In this document: one piece after another, positions 32,771 through 46,820 of the stretch
How positions within the stretch are numbered: position 1 is the first letter of the stretch
Layout of the letters: every line of letters starts with the position of its first letter
Source of the DNA: Epiperipatus broadwayi
Lineage: Eukaryota; Onychophora; Udeonychophora; Euonychophora; Peripatidae
Length of the DNA stretch: 64,000 nucleotides
NCBI GenBank assembly: GCA_028023455.1
Contig: JAQFVV010006231.1
Location: 9,252,036-9,316,035, forward strand
Direction: 5' to 3'
The notes under the pieces: generated by a model
Seen by the model: the letters and a program-made list of their open reading frames with translations, nothing else
What the model was told of the DNA's origin: nothing
Databases searched by the model: none
Made by a program: the position numbers and the translations under genes

Positions 32771-35164
32771 TACTATAATTAGCAATAGAGCTTGGTATCT
32801 GATGGCATCCTTGTGATCAGTAGCTTAAAATCATAAGATTTCTTCTAAGGGTTTTATACTAGTCCCATATTTACCATTATTTCTTAAAAAAAACAAAACA
32901 AACAACTAGATAAAATTTGGCAGTAAAATCATGCTTTGGAGAATGCTGGGAATACTTTATAAATTAGTTGTGAGTTTTTTCTGAGGTCAAACTCTGCACT
33001 AACCGTTAATATTTTCATCAAAATATAATTAAATTTGATTGAGATTTAACATTTCAGAAACGGCTATTTTTCAGTTTTCCATTCAAGCACATAAAAAGTT
33101 AAAAGGATAACTTTAGTTTTCTTGTGCCAGAGGATCATGAGCGAATATAGTAATTTCAAATTTTTTTGTTAGCAATGCAATTCAAGTTCAAGTAACATAA
33201 TCAGCATGTGATAACCTTTTATGCATATCTTTATGTAATTATGTGACATGCACTTAATTTTGTATTTGGAAATTGTTATAATTTAAAATTATGATTTTTA
33301 AAATTATGATTTTTAAAATTTTAAAATATTTAAAATAAGAAAAGTTTCATGATGTTTTCATTATATTATTCCATCATGGGCCTGATTTAGTTTTCAAATT
33401 CAAAACACACCATAAGATTTTCAGCTATTTCAGGACTTCCACACAATTTCAAGGTAATCAAGTAATCACTCCATACCTAATAATATCCAGTGAGTGAATA
33501 TCTAACTATTTTTAGCAATTTAAACAAAAAGGAAAAGTCATAAAAGTTCATATCATACCACAATTGATTAGTTCCTGTAATCAATAATGTATCTAATATC
33601 TCTTAACACTTGAGGAGTGATTCTGAAGAGATTATTTACAACCAATATTTATATAAAAAAAAAGTAACAAAATTACTCCCCTGAATTTTAAATTACTCAA
33701 TGCAAATGAATATTATTTATTAATACTGGTAAACATTATAGAAATCATCATTTTTTTTCTTTTCACTAAAATAATTCCCACTGCTTATTGTAATAGACAT
33801 TTCAATTAAATATAGTAGGCCAACTTCAGGAAAAGAAGAATTGAAAATGATAAATAAAAATATAATTATTATCAATAATTTACATTGTATTATTATCCTG
33901 TATGGTTTATTGGCAGATTCTGGACTTCTAATCCTATGGACTATGGCTCCACCCTATCATTTTCAGTGTTTGAACTTCTTATGAACTCACAAACAATTAA
34001 ACATATGATTACTTATTGCATTAATATTTGTCATTTTAATTTTCAATTTTTTATAATTAATTTTGAAGACAGCCAAAAAGATTTTGCCAAACATCAATCA
34101 TAATAGTAATAACAAATTTTTCTATTAAAAAAAAAGGCAACTGATATTTTAACAACCTTCATAATTTATGATTATTTATTAATTGAAAGCATAATGAATT
34201 TCTATGGAGATCTTTAATAAGTGAATTTACAGTTTATATATTTATTAATTCGGCACATCTTTCACAATTATCTAATCTGCACACTTCACAAAATTTTAAT
34301 ATAATTTTAAGATATGTTTTGAACAATAGCAGATAAAAAATAAATATTTTTTTGGCTTACAAGAATCCCTAATATATTGATCAACTAAAAAATGAATAAA
34401 GTGAATGCTAATACTTATATCTAATTTTTAAATTAAAATTTCACTTATTAACGCAAAACTTTTATTAGCTTTACTCTTTTATATGATAAATTAAAGAAAA
34501 TTATTCTAATCACAATATATTTTACCAAAAGAGTGGGGAAAAATAGATGACAACAAAAAAAAATTTTAATAATTTTTCCAATGGAGAATATTAATTAAAT
34601 AAAAATGTCAATAAAAATATTTAATGATATTTTAGTTAGCAATTTTAAAATAAAATTATAATTTTTAAATAAAGATTTCAATTATAAGTTAAAAATAAAT
34701 TACATGAATAATGACAAAGATTATTAATACATAATATATATCAATAATGATTTATAACATATTAACGCACAGACACATTTCTCATATTTTATTAATGTTA
34801 GCAATTGCACAGTGCCATTTGCATAGCATCTTAAAAATTAAGGGTCCTGTTAAATTTAACAATGCAATGTTTTCATTTGATCAATATTCTTCTATCTGTT
34901 TTGAGGCAAAGAACATAAGTACAATTTCAAAATTTAATAAAGTAATCACATGATAAAAGTACTTGGAAGGTGACACTGCATTAACAATTGCACCCAGTTA
35001 ATCTCAACTAAATATATTGCTCAGCAGAGAATTAATCCCAAAACACTGCTGCACTAGATATGAAATTTAATATTAAGAAATGAATTTCAAGATTACTCTT
35101 TGTAAAGAATATTTAGCAAAGTAATAACTAAAAATTAATTCTCTATTTTAAACTATTAAAAAAA
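32771..35164 (-). other. large intron, no gene seen
   Basis: AT-rich sequence. Around 33905-33990 there is a SINE-like scrap (TTGGCAGATTCTGGACTTCT, CTTATGAACTC). The frames at 33885-34103 and 34747-34953 have no recognisable domain. Confidence 0.4.
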
Positions 35165-35275
35165 CTGAATAGTTTATTGTTCAGGAATTCATAAAAAGTT
35201 TGAGTACCAAAAGTCACATGCTTAGGCTGTTATACATGGACCTTGAGCTAACTCTAGCGATGCAGAAAATTTTAC
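35165..35275. repeat. tRNA-like SINE fragment (family E)
   Basis: GTTTATTGTTCAGGAATTCA TAAAAAGTTTGAG, then ACATGGACCTTGAGCTAACT. The pieces follow the order of the copies at 2070-2160 and 51687-51830. It is decayed. Confidence 0.5.
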
Positions 35276-35299
35276 AAAGCATTTATTAAATACAAACAA

Positions 35300-35530
35300 G
35301 TCAATTATTTTATGTAGCGCGATGTTTTTTTTTTTACAAACTGTAATATTTTAAACAGCATTAAACTGTTGCACATGCGCTTTGGATTTTAACTATAAAA
35401 TGAATGAATACAAACACTTCAAACACATGATAAAGTCTTGTGTTTGAAGTGTTTGTATTCATTCATTTTATAGTTAAAATCCAAAGTGCATGTGCAACAG
35501 TTTAATGCTGTTTAAAATATTACAGTTTGT
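35300..35530. mobile_element. family B foldback with 12-bp target duplication, 96-bp arms
   Basis: AAATACAAACAA flanks the insertion at 35288-35299 and 35531-35542. After a leader of about 32 nt come arms 35332-35427 and 35439-35534 (sum 70866), near-perfect, with a loop of only 11 nt (TGATAAAGTCT). The right arm abuts the right target duplication. The left half has an unfolded relative at 28164-28345 whose sequence continues past the loop with GATAAAGTCTTT, so the fold-back happened inside that phrase. There is no coding capacity. An intronic transcript would form a 96-bp hairpin. Confidence 0.85.
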
Positions 35531-35542
35531 AAATACAAACAA

Positions 35543-36602
35543 ATAAATATTAGGTGACATAAAAAAACAAGGACTAATTTATAATGTAAGTAATGAACAA
35601 TGTTATGTAATAGGACTAACTACAGAAGTAGTTTCTAATATCGATAATTTAGTACAGTAGATTAAAGATAAGTAAATAGTAGTATTTTTATTAAGCAAAT
35701 TTAATAAGTACATTTAACAGGCAAAAATAATTTTTATTTATAAATTCATTAACATAAAAGTAGATGGTTTGTATTCTAATCTTAAACAAAGATTTCAATT
35801 CAGGAAATCAATATTAGAATTTCGAGAATTATTCTGGGAACATTTCATTTGTGTTTATACATTCACTAACATTCACAGTAATAATTTACAATTTTAATCT
35901 TTCTATCAAAACTGAAATCATATAATGAAATTTAGAAGTAGAGAAATTATGCAAAAAGTTTCTTTAATGGATTCATTGATCCAAGGATACAATTTTGTTC
36001 CTATTGCAAAATCACATTTACAACAAATTAAGAAAAAAAGTATAGCGTTGAATAATAATATAAAATTATTAACATCAGGTAACAGATTTAAAGCTTAAGT
36101 AAGATCTCTTATATTCATATAGAAATACAAGATCATTGTTCTAATAATTAAAAAAAAATCCTACTCAGATAATTCAATTACTCTCTTGATAATAGCATCA
36201 TGGACACAATTAAAAAAAATATATAGACCATTCACATATAAATTAAGAATAATAGCATTAAAGAGTTCAGTAATTTATATCACATCTCCAACAAATTTAT
36301 TTTATCCAATTAAATAGCAGTAGTACCCCTGTATATGGAATCACCACTCATGTTTTATGAATTCATGGATATGCCTGTATGTATGAGTACAATAAATCAC
36401 TTCCCAGTCAGCCATTTCATTTATCTTGAACATTCAGTTTGCACTTAGTATGAACTCAAGCAAAAAATAATGTTTCTCTCTTGATCTATACTGTTTTTCA
36501 TATCTCCATTATTCTATTGTTTTTTTTTTTTTGCTAATCATTTTTATTGATGTTTTTAATGAGTATATTTTTATAATCAAAATGTATTAATAGGTTTATA
36601 TA
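35543..36602 (-). other. large intron, no gene seen
   Basis: AT-rich sequence with a T-run at 36521-36532. Nothing recognisable. Confidence 0.4.
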
Positions 36603-36615
36603 AATATGTTTGACA

Positions 36616-36779
36616 GGATTGGTGTTAAACCACTACACATCACATGATCACTATCTCATACTAGCACAATAATTGTTATTCAACAATTCAAAATACAGCC
36701 TTCTGGCATCCATTGATTGCTCTTGTTAGCACAAGGTCGCACTACTATATGGAGAGTTTTGCTGTATTTTGAATTGTTG
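36616..36779. mobile_element. family A short foldback with 13-bp target duplication
   Basis: AATATGTTTGACA occurs at 36603-36615 and 36780-36792. The leader (CACATCACATGATCACTATC...) is about 61 nt. A perfect 23-bp inverted repeat follows (36677-36699 with 36761-36783, the outer 4 nt overlapping the duplication), enclosing the family A block GCCTTCTGGCATCC...TATGGAGAGTTTT. The hammerhead part is absent from this copy. The architecture is the same as at 35300 and 4040. Confidence 0.85.
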
Positions 36780-36792
36780 AATATGTTTGACA

Positions 36793-39700
36793 CATATATT
36801 ATACAGAGTTTACTATTATCCAAAGTTTCAGATATCCCTGGAAATGCCTGGAACCAAATGGAATGGATATAGGCAATACTGTAATTTAAATTTTATCTTC
36901 AAAAACATATCAGTAAGGGGCAAAAAAACATTGATTTGGCAAATTATTTACTTCGTTAATATTTCATTCATTGTTGCAAAACTTATTATGTATCCATTAT
37001 TTATTTAATAATTATCTTTGTAATTTCCAACATTTCTATTCCAGATATGTCTGATATATTTCTATTCAATATGTTTTACTAACATTTTAGTAAGCCAGAT
37101 AAGTCTGAAATATTATTTTAAATAGATTATCAGTAGTAATTTATTTTGACAAAACATTATATAATTCCAGGGATAGGTAAAACACTGAACTCTGAAGACG
37201 TCTTGAACAAACATTTTTTTTAAACATAGAATTTGGTCTTGCTTTAATCATAGGACATTGATTTTTTAAAAAAATATTAAGGATAACTCAAAAAAAAAAA
37301 AAAAAAGAAAGAAATTAAAGTGGATTTTAAAACTTTTTTCTATCAATAACTTTTTATTTAGCTTAAGGTTCATATTCTCAGTAGATTAAGATTTTTTGAA
37401 TAGGTTAATCTTTTAGAGGACATTTTAAAACATCATATCAATTAGTGATATTTTTTTATTTTTAGGTTATGGATTTTAATTATTTAATTTCATTATTTAG
37501 AAAAGTTAAGATAAAGTTGTTTAAGTAACTAATATCCCATTATCATAAGTTTGCCATTAATAGATTTGTCTATTAGAAAAATAGCACTCGAACATTACAG
37601 GTTATATGCCCTGCATGGTTTAGGATACTAGAATTGTGAACATAAGAGTAAAGATCTATTGATCACCGCCGAACTTCTCACTTCCGGTGCTCAAATGTTT
37701 TACGATCTTCCTAGGCGAAAAATTATTCAATTATAATACTAATACGTAAAATTCTAATACAAACTTCATTTTCTTTTTAAAAATAAAAAATCGGGGTGGG
37801 GAGGTAGTGAGAGAATTCTACATATATGAAATTAATTATAATAAAGTAGAAAACAAGACATCAATATATAATTCTAGATTTATATAATTATTTGTAGGAA
37901 TAAATGACAGTACCAACATGTTTATAAATAATAAAAAAATATCAATAAATTAAAAAAACAGCACTCACAATAAACATTTTTCAGTTATGAATACTTTGTG
38001 AAACAAGAAAAATTTGAAATCTATTTTTATAGTGTTAAATATATATATATAAACGGAAACTATAAATAACCCTAAAATAAATCTAAAACAAATGGTAAAG
38101 TGCGATTAAACACAGCCCCCCCCCCTAAAAATAAGGCGAGCATAGCATATGTTTAGATGGTCAATTTTGGAATTTTATGATAGTATTAAAACAGTAATAT
38201 ATGTCAATATTACGTCTATGATTTATCAAAAAAAGGGGTCATTTTTAGCGCGAAATAAATTCATTATAATTAATACGGAGAAGTCTTAAGTGTTGAAAAC
38301 TCTTTAAAATATTTCATAATCCTTAGTTTTCTAAAGATGTTATAAATATATGCTTAGGTTGTTGTGGAATACCCGAATATAAAGGATTGATTGTAAAATG
38401 ATTAGATATTCTAATCATTTAATGGTAAATAAACAAAAATAAATTATAAGGTAAAACTCAAGTTTCATTTTATAAATAATTTATTTTTATCTCATCACTA
38501 CTTATAATTTAACACACACATCCATATTCTTAGGTAATGATGAAACCGTATCTAACAAAACATTTTCTGTAAAAATACATTTTCAATAAATGAAAAAATT
38601 AATACATAAATTTAACAAACAGTCAAAAATAATTGAGGTTTACACATATGAACTATTCCGAAATCCGATTTCTTCACTATGGATTTTGTTAGTTTTTTCC
38701 AGATATTTTAAATCATTATTATAAAATACATGGATTTTAAAATTATTACAGTGATAGAAACTTCTTTGTTTTCACACTTAAAATCTCTATAATAATTACA
38801 TTTTTAAAAATTCTATAAATTTTCAGTAACCCCCCCCCCCCCCCACACACACACAAGTAGTGAAAGCTGCTTCTTATTATAATTATAATGTTTTTTGTTT
38901 TTAAAAAATTACAATCAGCATATTGAAATTATCAGAACAAAAGGCTTTCTAGATAATAACAATAATATCTACCTACCCAGTTGGATGGCTTAACTTATTG
39001 ACTATAGCTAAGTAAATTTAAATCACTATGTTTGATTTCCCAAGATTCATTAGTCAAGGACTTCACACTCTCAAATTGTGGCACGGGAACAACTATACTT
39101 TAAATGGCATATAAAAGCTTAATTTAATTTAAGACAACGTATCTTTTACTATAGAATATCATTTGCATATGCTAATTCTTGCAGTTGATTTATGATGAGA
39201 AATTAAAAAGTGCACAGACAGTGAAATAAATTTCAGATTGAGTAGTTTATGTTCTAATATAATGAAAATGAGAAATTCTTTGCAAAAGCAAATAGGAAGT
39301 TATAGCTTCAATGATGCAATCATTTATAAAAAAGGCCAAATAACTGTTTGTGGCTAAATTTTCTATTTTCATTTTATGTCTTTGAAAATTTGATTTTAAT
39401 TTTCACTAAAATCCAACTGTATAGTATGTATAGTGACTAATTTGTATTATACTTTTTTCTGTTTAAATGATAGTTTGTATTGCGATTTTGCTTTAGGCTG
39501 TGGGTTTGAAATCGACTGCCCTAAATATAGAATTCAATGTAAGCTACAATGGACAGATGCTATTACAAATGATCATCTGAACTAATTAATTCATTGTAAT
39601 AGTATAACTGCTAAATGCTTAATTTACCACATTCACTCATAATGATTTTTAAAAACAGAACATATATTCAATATAATACTTTTCATAATAATTGCTGGTT

Positions 39701-42700
39701 TTTTTTAGACAAAATAATAGAAAGTCCTGAAGAAAATATTATTAGATAGTTGTATCATTGGAGAAAGATTAAAAAAAAACCCCACATTGTTGACTAAAAA
39801 AAAATGTTTAATTGGATCTATGTTGTATTTTTAAGACATATGGAAACATTTGCACTAATAAATTACTATATATAAAATAAGTAGATTAATACTGATTTAT
39901 TAAAATTTATCACTAGTCAGGAAAAATAAGCAAATATTAGTGACATTTGTGCAATAGCTGCTTTTGGATAGTAAATGAGATGATTGACAACTTAATAATC
40001 TTATATCAATACCATCATTAATGTCATTCCCCAAACTATTTTAATTTCAGCAATTATTAGGCCTGAACCACAATTATTCTCAACAATGCCTACAAAAATA
40101 GCAATCTCCAGTCACTATAATTTACAATTAGCCCACCAATAACAACAACTACCATCCTCACAAGAGCACTAATCTTTAATCATTACCAAATACTGAGATT
40201 TAAAAATACAGAAATTAATATTGTTATCATTTTGAATGGAATGTTTATTATATTGAATTTATTACTGATATGATCCAAACAAAAGTACTAATTAATAACT
40301 TTAAATTTTATTCTAAAATTGTTAAAAAGTGGCAGCTAAGCGTGTTGTTTGAAATTATTCCACTATTAATTACTCAAAAGAGATTTATTACTTTTATCAA
40401 AACATTAATAATTTTAATTTTTTTTACTATATATACATTATTTCTTTTTGAATAGAGTAGAAAAAAAATTTAGTTTCACTTCAGGGCTAATAGGTCTATT
40501 ATCATGATGATATTAATTTTAACTTCCATCTTTTGGTTTGAAATAGTTATCAATGAAACCCAAAATAATTCAATTATTAAAACTGAGGTCTTTTATCGTT
40601 GTAAAATTGAAGAAATAACAACACTTTAAATGGTTTTGTTTTTATTTAATTATTGTAAAAAAAAAGTTTATTACTTATAAATTCTTAAAAAGTTTGAACA
40701 TCAGAAATGATGGAACGATTGAACTTCAGGACATTAACTACTATTTTTTTTTTTAAAGAAAATGTATTGCAATGAAAATTTCATTTATATACATATCTAA
40801 ATCAAACATGCATAACTGCTAAGCTGGAAACAATGCACAAATTAACTATTCAATCAATGCATAACAATCCCGACAAATCATAAACATTTTCCAATATTTA
40901 TATACGTAAAATATTGGGACTAATTCATTTTCAAAACATAAATGCCAATAATAAAAATTTTCCAACCAATAATGTCTAAATATTTGTTAATATTAAATTG
41001 TATTATCTGTCTTGAGATTGGTATTTATATGGAATAGGTTTTGTTTATTATGTTGAAAAAAATAGTTAGTTGCCTCAACAGACAACTGAAGATTGGGTTG
41101 GTAAGCAGTGAAACAGTTGTACTGTAGAACCTATTTTAGCGTGATGCCATAGTGGGTGTGTAGTAATAACAAAGAAATTGGCTAGATTGTTTGAGTAGTT
41201 ATTTTATGTATATAAATATATTTTTTAAAAGATCATGTCTAAAGTGGCTGGTCCCAATGAATATATTTGTTTTGCTTTTACATAAATACAAGCACACATA
41301 TCATGATATGTTGTAACTGGACTAATTCATTTTTAAAACAAATATTATTATCGCTACTGAAGATACATTGTGAATAACAAGTTCAGTTTATAGCTACATT
41401 TCTTTTACTTATTTAGCAAATAATTGTTGCAAAAAATCAATTGCCTTCTTAATAATATTTTAAATAATTATCTATAGTTTTATTTTGGATTTAAACTAAC
41501 AATATACAATTTATTTATAAATCCATAATAATAAGACTATTTTTTTTTTTAAAAAGTTATTTTCCCAGACTGAATAACATATTTAAAAATATAAAATTAA
41601 CACCTCTATAAAACAATCTGTTTAATTTTAATAAATTAATACTTAATAATTTCAAAATGTAAAACACTTCATATTAATTCACAATGTGCGCTATGATTAC
41701 TGCTTTAGGTTACAAATTATTAAAATGATTTATTTCATTCATTTTATTTACAAATTGAAGAGATGTCTTCAACCATTTGCTAAAATTTAAATAAAATGAA
41801 TATTTAATTCTATTACATGAGTTGTTTAGTTAATAAATTCAAATCACATTAAAAAAAATCTCATAATTTGTACTACAAAATATAATTTTAAAGATTAAAT
41901 GTATCTGAATATTATATGACAACTATTGTATGCAAAAAAAAAAAAAGTTTAATTAATTAAACTTCATTAAAATAAATAAAGAATGCAAATCAATAATAAA
42001 ACTACAAAACAAATTTATTTTTCTGTGACTAGTTTTTAAATTCTGAACTAATAAACACACACACACAGTTGATTCACCATTATTGGGCTTCTATGAAAGT
42101 TGCCTTTTAAACAAATAGTTGATCAACCGAAAATTTTATGTATAGATTTTAAATTAAATTTAAAAAAAGTATATACTAATATTGTACATAAAGATTTATT
42201 AAACTTAAATGGAAATAAAAAAAAATGATGATCATTGATTTTTTTCATTTAATGTCGTTTGAAACATGAATAAAAATATATACCTATCCAGATTGGGTCT
42301 GATATTTCATTAATAATGGGCAAATGACATGACATTTGAACAGGTTTATTTCTGGAAAATAGCAATTATGAATAACAATTGCTACATATTTTTTAAAAAA
42401 GTCGTAAAACGTTATCACTTATAATTAAGACAAGCAGTAAAAATGTCTGAAAAAAGGCCAACGAAAGTCACAACAGTTAGTAACCTCAGATGATCTTTTT
42501 TTAATGAAAAATATTTTCATCCTTCATTGCCCTAAATAAATCAATAAATTCAATAATATTTTATTATTGAATTCATTTACTTTGAACAAATTTTAGCACT
42601 TCTGATGTTAAATGGCATTTGATCTCCTGAGCAACTAACCCCTTAATTATTAATATTTTTTAAATGATAAATTAATTATTTTACTGTTCAATATATCTCA

Positions 42701-45635
42701 TAGCATTTTCAATTTCTTTTTCAGGATAACTCAAATCTTTTTCCATTTTCATCTTCACTTTTAGTTTACTTCAATAGGTATCACATTCTGTTTATCTTGT
42801 TAAACCTATCATTTCAGATTAATGTGATTAAAAAAAAAATCAGTAAAAAAAAAAATACGTCTATAATATTGAATATATATAAAATTAAATGTATTATACA
42901 AATATAGCTATGCTGTAAAATTTAATACTCTTTTAAAATAACACAGTGGTAACAATTAACCATTGAAGTTACAATTTTTTCATTCAAAAAACCCAGGTTA
43001 ATTATTAAGAATTGACCTTTAATTTAAATATTTAACATCTTATTACCACATTTAATATATTGCTCATTATTTTTATAAACTCAAAATTAAATTAAATATT
43101 AATGAAGAAAAAAAACAGATCTAGATAAAACAGATTGATATAATCCAAAACCTATATATTGCAAAAGAAGGCTAATTTCAAAATAGGCAAAATAATGAGA
43201 ATACCTAAAATATTTTATTAATACAATGTAGGACCATTATTTATACCAAAAATTGATTGCATTATACGTGTGTGTTGACTTTTCAGTGTTCAAAAAATAT
43301 CTAGAGACTTAGTTAATAACTTAAATTAGATAATTGGGATCATCTTGAAAAATATTCATAGCATTACACTCATGTTCTTTAGATTAATATCTAATTTCCT
43401 TGATTATATAAAATAAATTTAATAATTGAAACTGTTCAAACAATTTGCAGTTAACATGTAGCCTGCAGAAAAATGATTAAACCAAATGATTATCAAATTT
43501 GGCTGCTCAAATTTTAAAAATCTACAAGCACATTTCACATCAGGAAAAAACAATCTAGCTGTCACACTTCAATCTCCAAACATAAGCTCTACAGAAGTTG
43601 GGGAATAGTTTAAATGTTTCATTTGACTATATTCATATCTGAAAATATTGCATTTGAAATAGTAGATCTGCCATAAACATTCTGTTTGTAAACATCATGA
43701 TGGATTATTTTGAAAGGCACAGAATTTTTCAGAAATGTATTGACTTATAATTTCTTCCTCTGTGAACTATGATTTTTTAAACTATAATCCATTAAAATGC
43801 TCATTGATTCCTCTTTATAAGTGTCGATTTCTGACTAGTTGGTTCTATCAGTTTTTATTCTCATATACTATATTGCATATAGTTTTGATTTTTAAGACTG
43901 CCTTCATTAAAAGAGAATTAAGCAACTGCATAAACAAATTTTCTACCAAAATGAATACCAAGAGTAATATGGCTTCATTATACAGTCAGATCTATAATTT
44001 CTTTTCATAGACGGATTATAAATAATGAAGTCAACTTCCAGTCAAATCTTTTATACCACCATTATTAATGTTTTAGTAATAAAAAAGTTATACTGGTATG
44101 CATTTCCATTTCTATACTATATGACTCTGACATAAGTTATCTATTATATTATATAACCTATGTATGCATGATTTATGTATATAGGTTATATTATCTGCCT
44201 AATGGCAAACTAGAGGAATCAGCTAATAGGATAATATGAGGAAATTATAATACTTGGCCAATTAACAAAATTTAATATTTATTTAATAGCTAAAAATAAG
44301 TCATACATCACATGACTTAATTTAATAAGCTTATAATTATATTTATTTATTTTTAAAAAAATCATAAGTAATTAAAAAAAAAGTATTTTATTATTCCAAC
44401 AAACAGAATAATAAAAATACTTAAAGCAGATATTTTGCTTTTTGTTCTAAAAATCCAAAAATTGTCCAAAAATGCACAAAACTTCAATCACATATTTAAA
44501 GAGTAAAAATTGATGAATTAATTATATTAGTCAATGAAACTGATATATTGTTAAACTTTTACATCTGTACTTTATATTATTTTATTAAATAAGTTTTTTG
44601 TTCAATTTTCATTTATTATATTTGTTCATGAGTGTGTTACCATACAATATGCTTCATAATCAGATATTCCATTCATTGGAATATCACAAAATACAACTCT
44701 TTCAAAATGCACAAACTAAAAATGAAAATGGTAATGTATAAGTAATTTAAACATACAATGCCCATTTTTAATAGTATCATATTATTATTGTATTTTCTGA
44801 CATAAGTATCATGTAAACTTAAAAGGCAATGCAATATTTATGTCTTAAATGGAAAATTATAAGGTTGAAAAGGCAAACAAAATTGTCTTCCATTTGAAAA
44901 CACAATACAGTATTTGCGACCACCATTAAAATTTTTGGTTAAAAAAAAAATTATATATTAAAATTTTATGTAGATGAAATAAACCCCTGATTATTGAGTG
45001 CAATTACAATCTAAAATAAATTTTTACTATCAGCTTCAATTTGAAAACAAAAATGTTTTCAATTCAGAAGTATTAAAAAAAACCATGTAATTTTTTAGTA
45101 TGGTTTTGTATAAAACTATAAAAAAATAAAAATCATTGTTATTTTATAAAAGTGAAAACCCTTTAAAATATCAAATCCTTATTACCATTCAATTTAATAT
45201 GAAAAAATATTTTTCATTTTATTAAAAAAATGATTCACTTTGTAAATGTATTTTTAACTTTCAATGGAGAATAGCTAATAGAAAAGTTAAAATGTAGAAG
45301 CAAAATGACATTTAATTGTTTTTTGTACTAATGAAAAAGATTAAAAATGTCAAAATTGTTTTTTCTTTTTTTAAAAAAAATCATAATTTATTTTATTACA
45401 TTATTTAAATCTAAAACTTGCTTTTGTATTTATTTAATCCATATCTTTATGCTTTTATATAAATATATTACAATAAAGTAAAATATTAATAATCATATAT
45501 GGCACATGTATATTATTATTAATATAAAAAAGTAAATACAGTTTTTTATGTTATATTAAAAATTAAATGTTATTAACTTTATTCATATTAAAGTAAGATT
45601 ATTAAAAAAAAAAACTTTTCACAATTTGTGTAGAG
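36793..45635 (-). other. large intron, about 8.8 kb without gene
   Basis: AT-rich throughout. Notable small features are a GC-rich patch at 37660-37715 with a CACCG...CGGTG hairpin; C-runs at 38117-38127 and (C)15 followed by (AC)n at 38830-38855; and an (AC)n near 42055-42066. The frames at 36787-37008, 40270-40455 and 43762-44010 are AT-rich and show no domain. No liprin exon in the right phase was found. Confidence 0.45.
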
Positions 45636-46206
45636 CAAGGGTTGGCAAACTTTTCCCTTGAAGGACCAGATACATTTTAAGAGTCTTTGTGAGTCAATTT
45701 AAGTCACCAGAAGAGCTACAGTTAAATTACTAGAATAGAATAAATTTTATAAAATTGTATGAAAACTTTTAATTTTTTTGAATACTTTTATGAAATTACA
45801 AAATAATTAAGATCTTTGTACTTAATTTTGATATTTTCTGCTGCCTGTACATTCAATTTAAATTTTTTTTTTGTAAAAAAATATTTTCTTCCCATTATCT
45901 CTTTTATAAAATGTTTCATTCATTCAGCTTTAATCTATTTTTAATTTAAAAATATAATTTATTCATCTTTTGGACAAAAATAAGACAATTTTTATGTTTT
46001 TCTATGCATAATTAAAAATTTACCTCATTTGTGCTAGTATGTAGAGTTTTTTAAGTTTCACTTTCTGGTTGTCAATCAAAAAATAGTTTTATTTCATTTG
46101 TTGATTATAACACAAAGATTTCATTTAAGCATTGTGGGCATATTTCAAGCCAGATGAAACTCTCTCAAGCACCAGAAATGGCCTGTGGGCCATAGTGTGC
46201 CAAATG
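45636..46206. mobile_element. hAT-like MITE
   Basis: The left end, CAAGGGTTGGCAAACTTTTC, and the right end read inward, CATTTGGCACACTATGGCCC, form imperfect terminal inverted repeats of the hAT style. The interior (GAAGGACCAGATACATTTTA...GCCTGTGGGCCATAG) also follows hAT MITE usage. No 8-bp target duplication is visible. It has no transposase and is old. Confidence 0.55.
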
Positions 46207-46810
46207 ATAGTTAATAATAGAGACTGCATCTGCTCAAATCAGTCGAAACATTCAATTAAAATATTGAATCTGGACATATGAATTTAGTTTCATTTTATCT
46301 AATTACCAACTTACAGCAAACAATTTATTAAAAAAAAAACAACTGCAAAAATTTTCACGGATTTCATAAACTTACACTATTGTGGCAAATTTATCATATG
46401 GTAAATTTAAACACTACAATAATAAATAAAACTTTGCAATTTTATTCACTTCGACACATAGTTTTTTTAAAGAACATTTTTCAATCAAGAATACAACTGG
46501 ATTAATTATCCAGGACACATTATTAAAATGATATACTTAGTTTTATATAAGATAAATAAACAGGAACAGTTTCAAATCAAAAATTTAAATACAAAGTTTG
46601 TCTTGCTTTATGCTTCTTGAAAGGGTAACATTTTTTTTATGTGTTATTTTATATGTTTACTTAAACAGCAGTCAATACATTTTATATTTATTATTTTGTG
46701 TTCTTAGTTTTTTTTACTTTTTTTTTTTAAAAAAAAAAAGCAGTAAAGAAAGTAAATATTTATTATTAACAACATATTTTTGTAGAAATAAAAACTACTC
46801 TTAGGGAAAT
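46207..46810 (-). other. large intron, no gene seen
   Basis: AT-rich sequence. The frame 46598-46804 is low-complexity, including an A/T homopolymer. Confidence 0.4.
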
Positions 46811-46820
46811 AGGATCCTAT

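Noticed and set aside
37660-37715. Possible extra liprin-alpha exon
   Set aside because: A 44-nt candidate has an incompatible end phase and no recognisable family motif.
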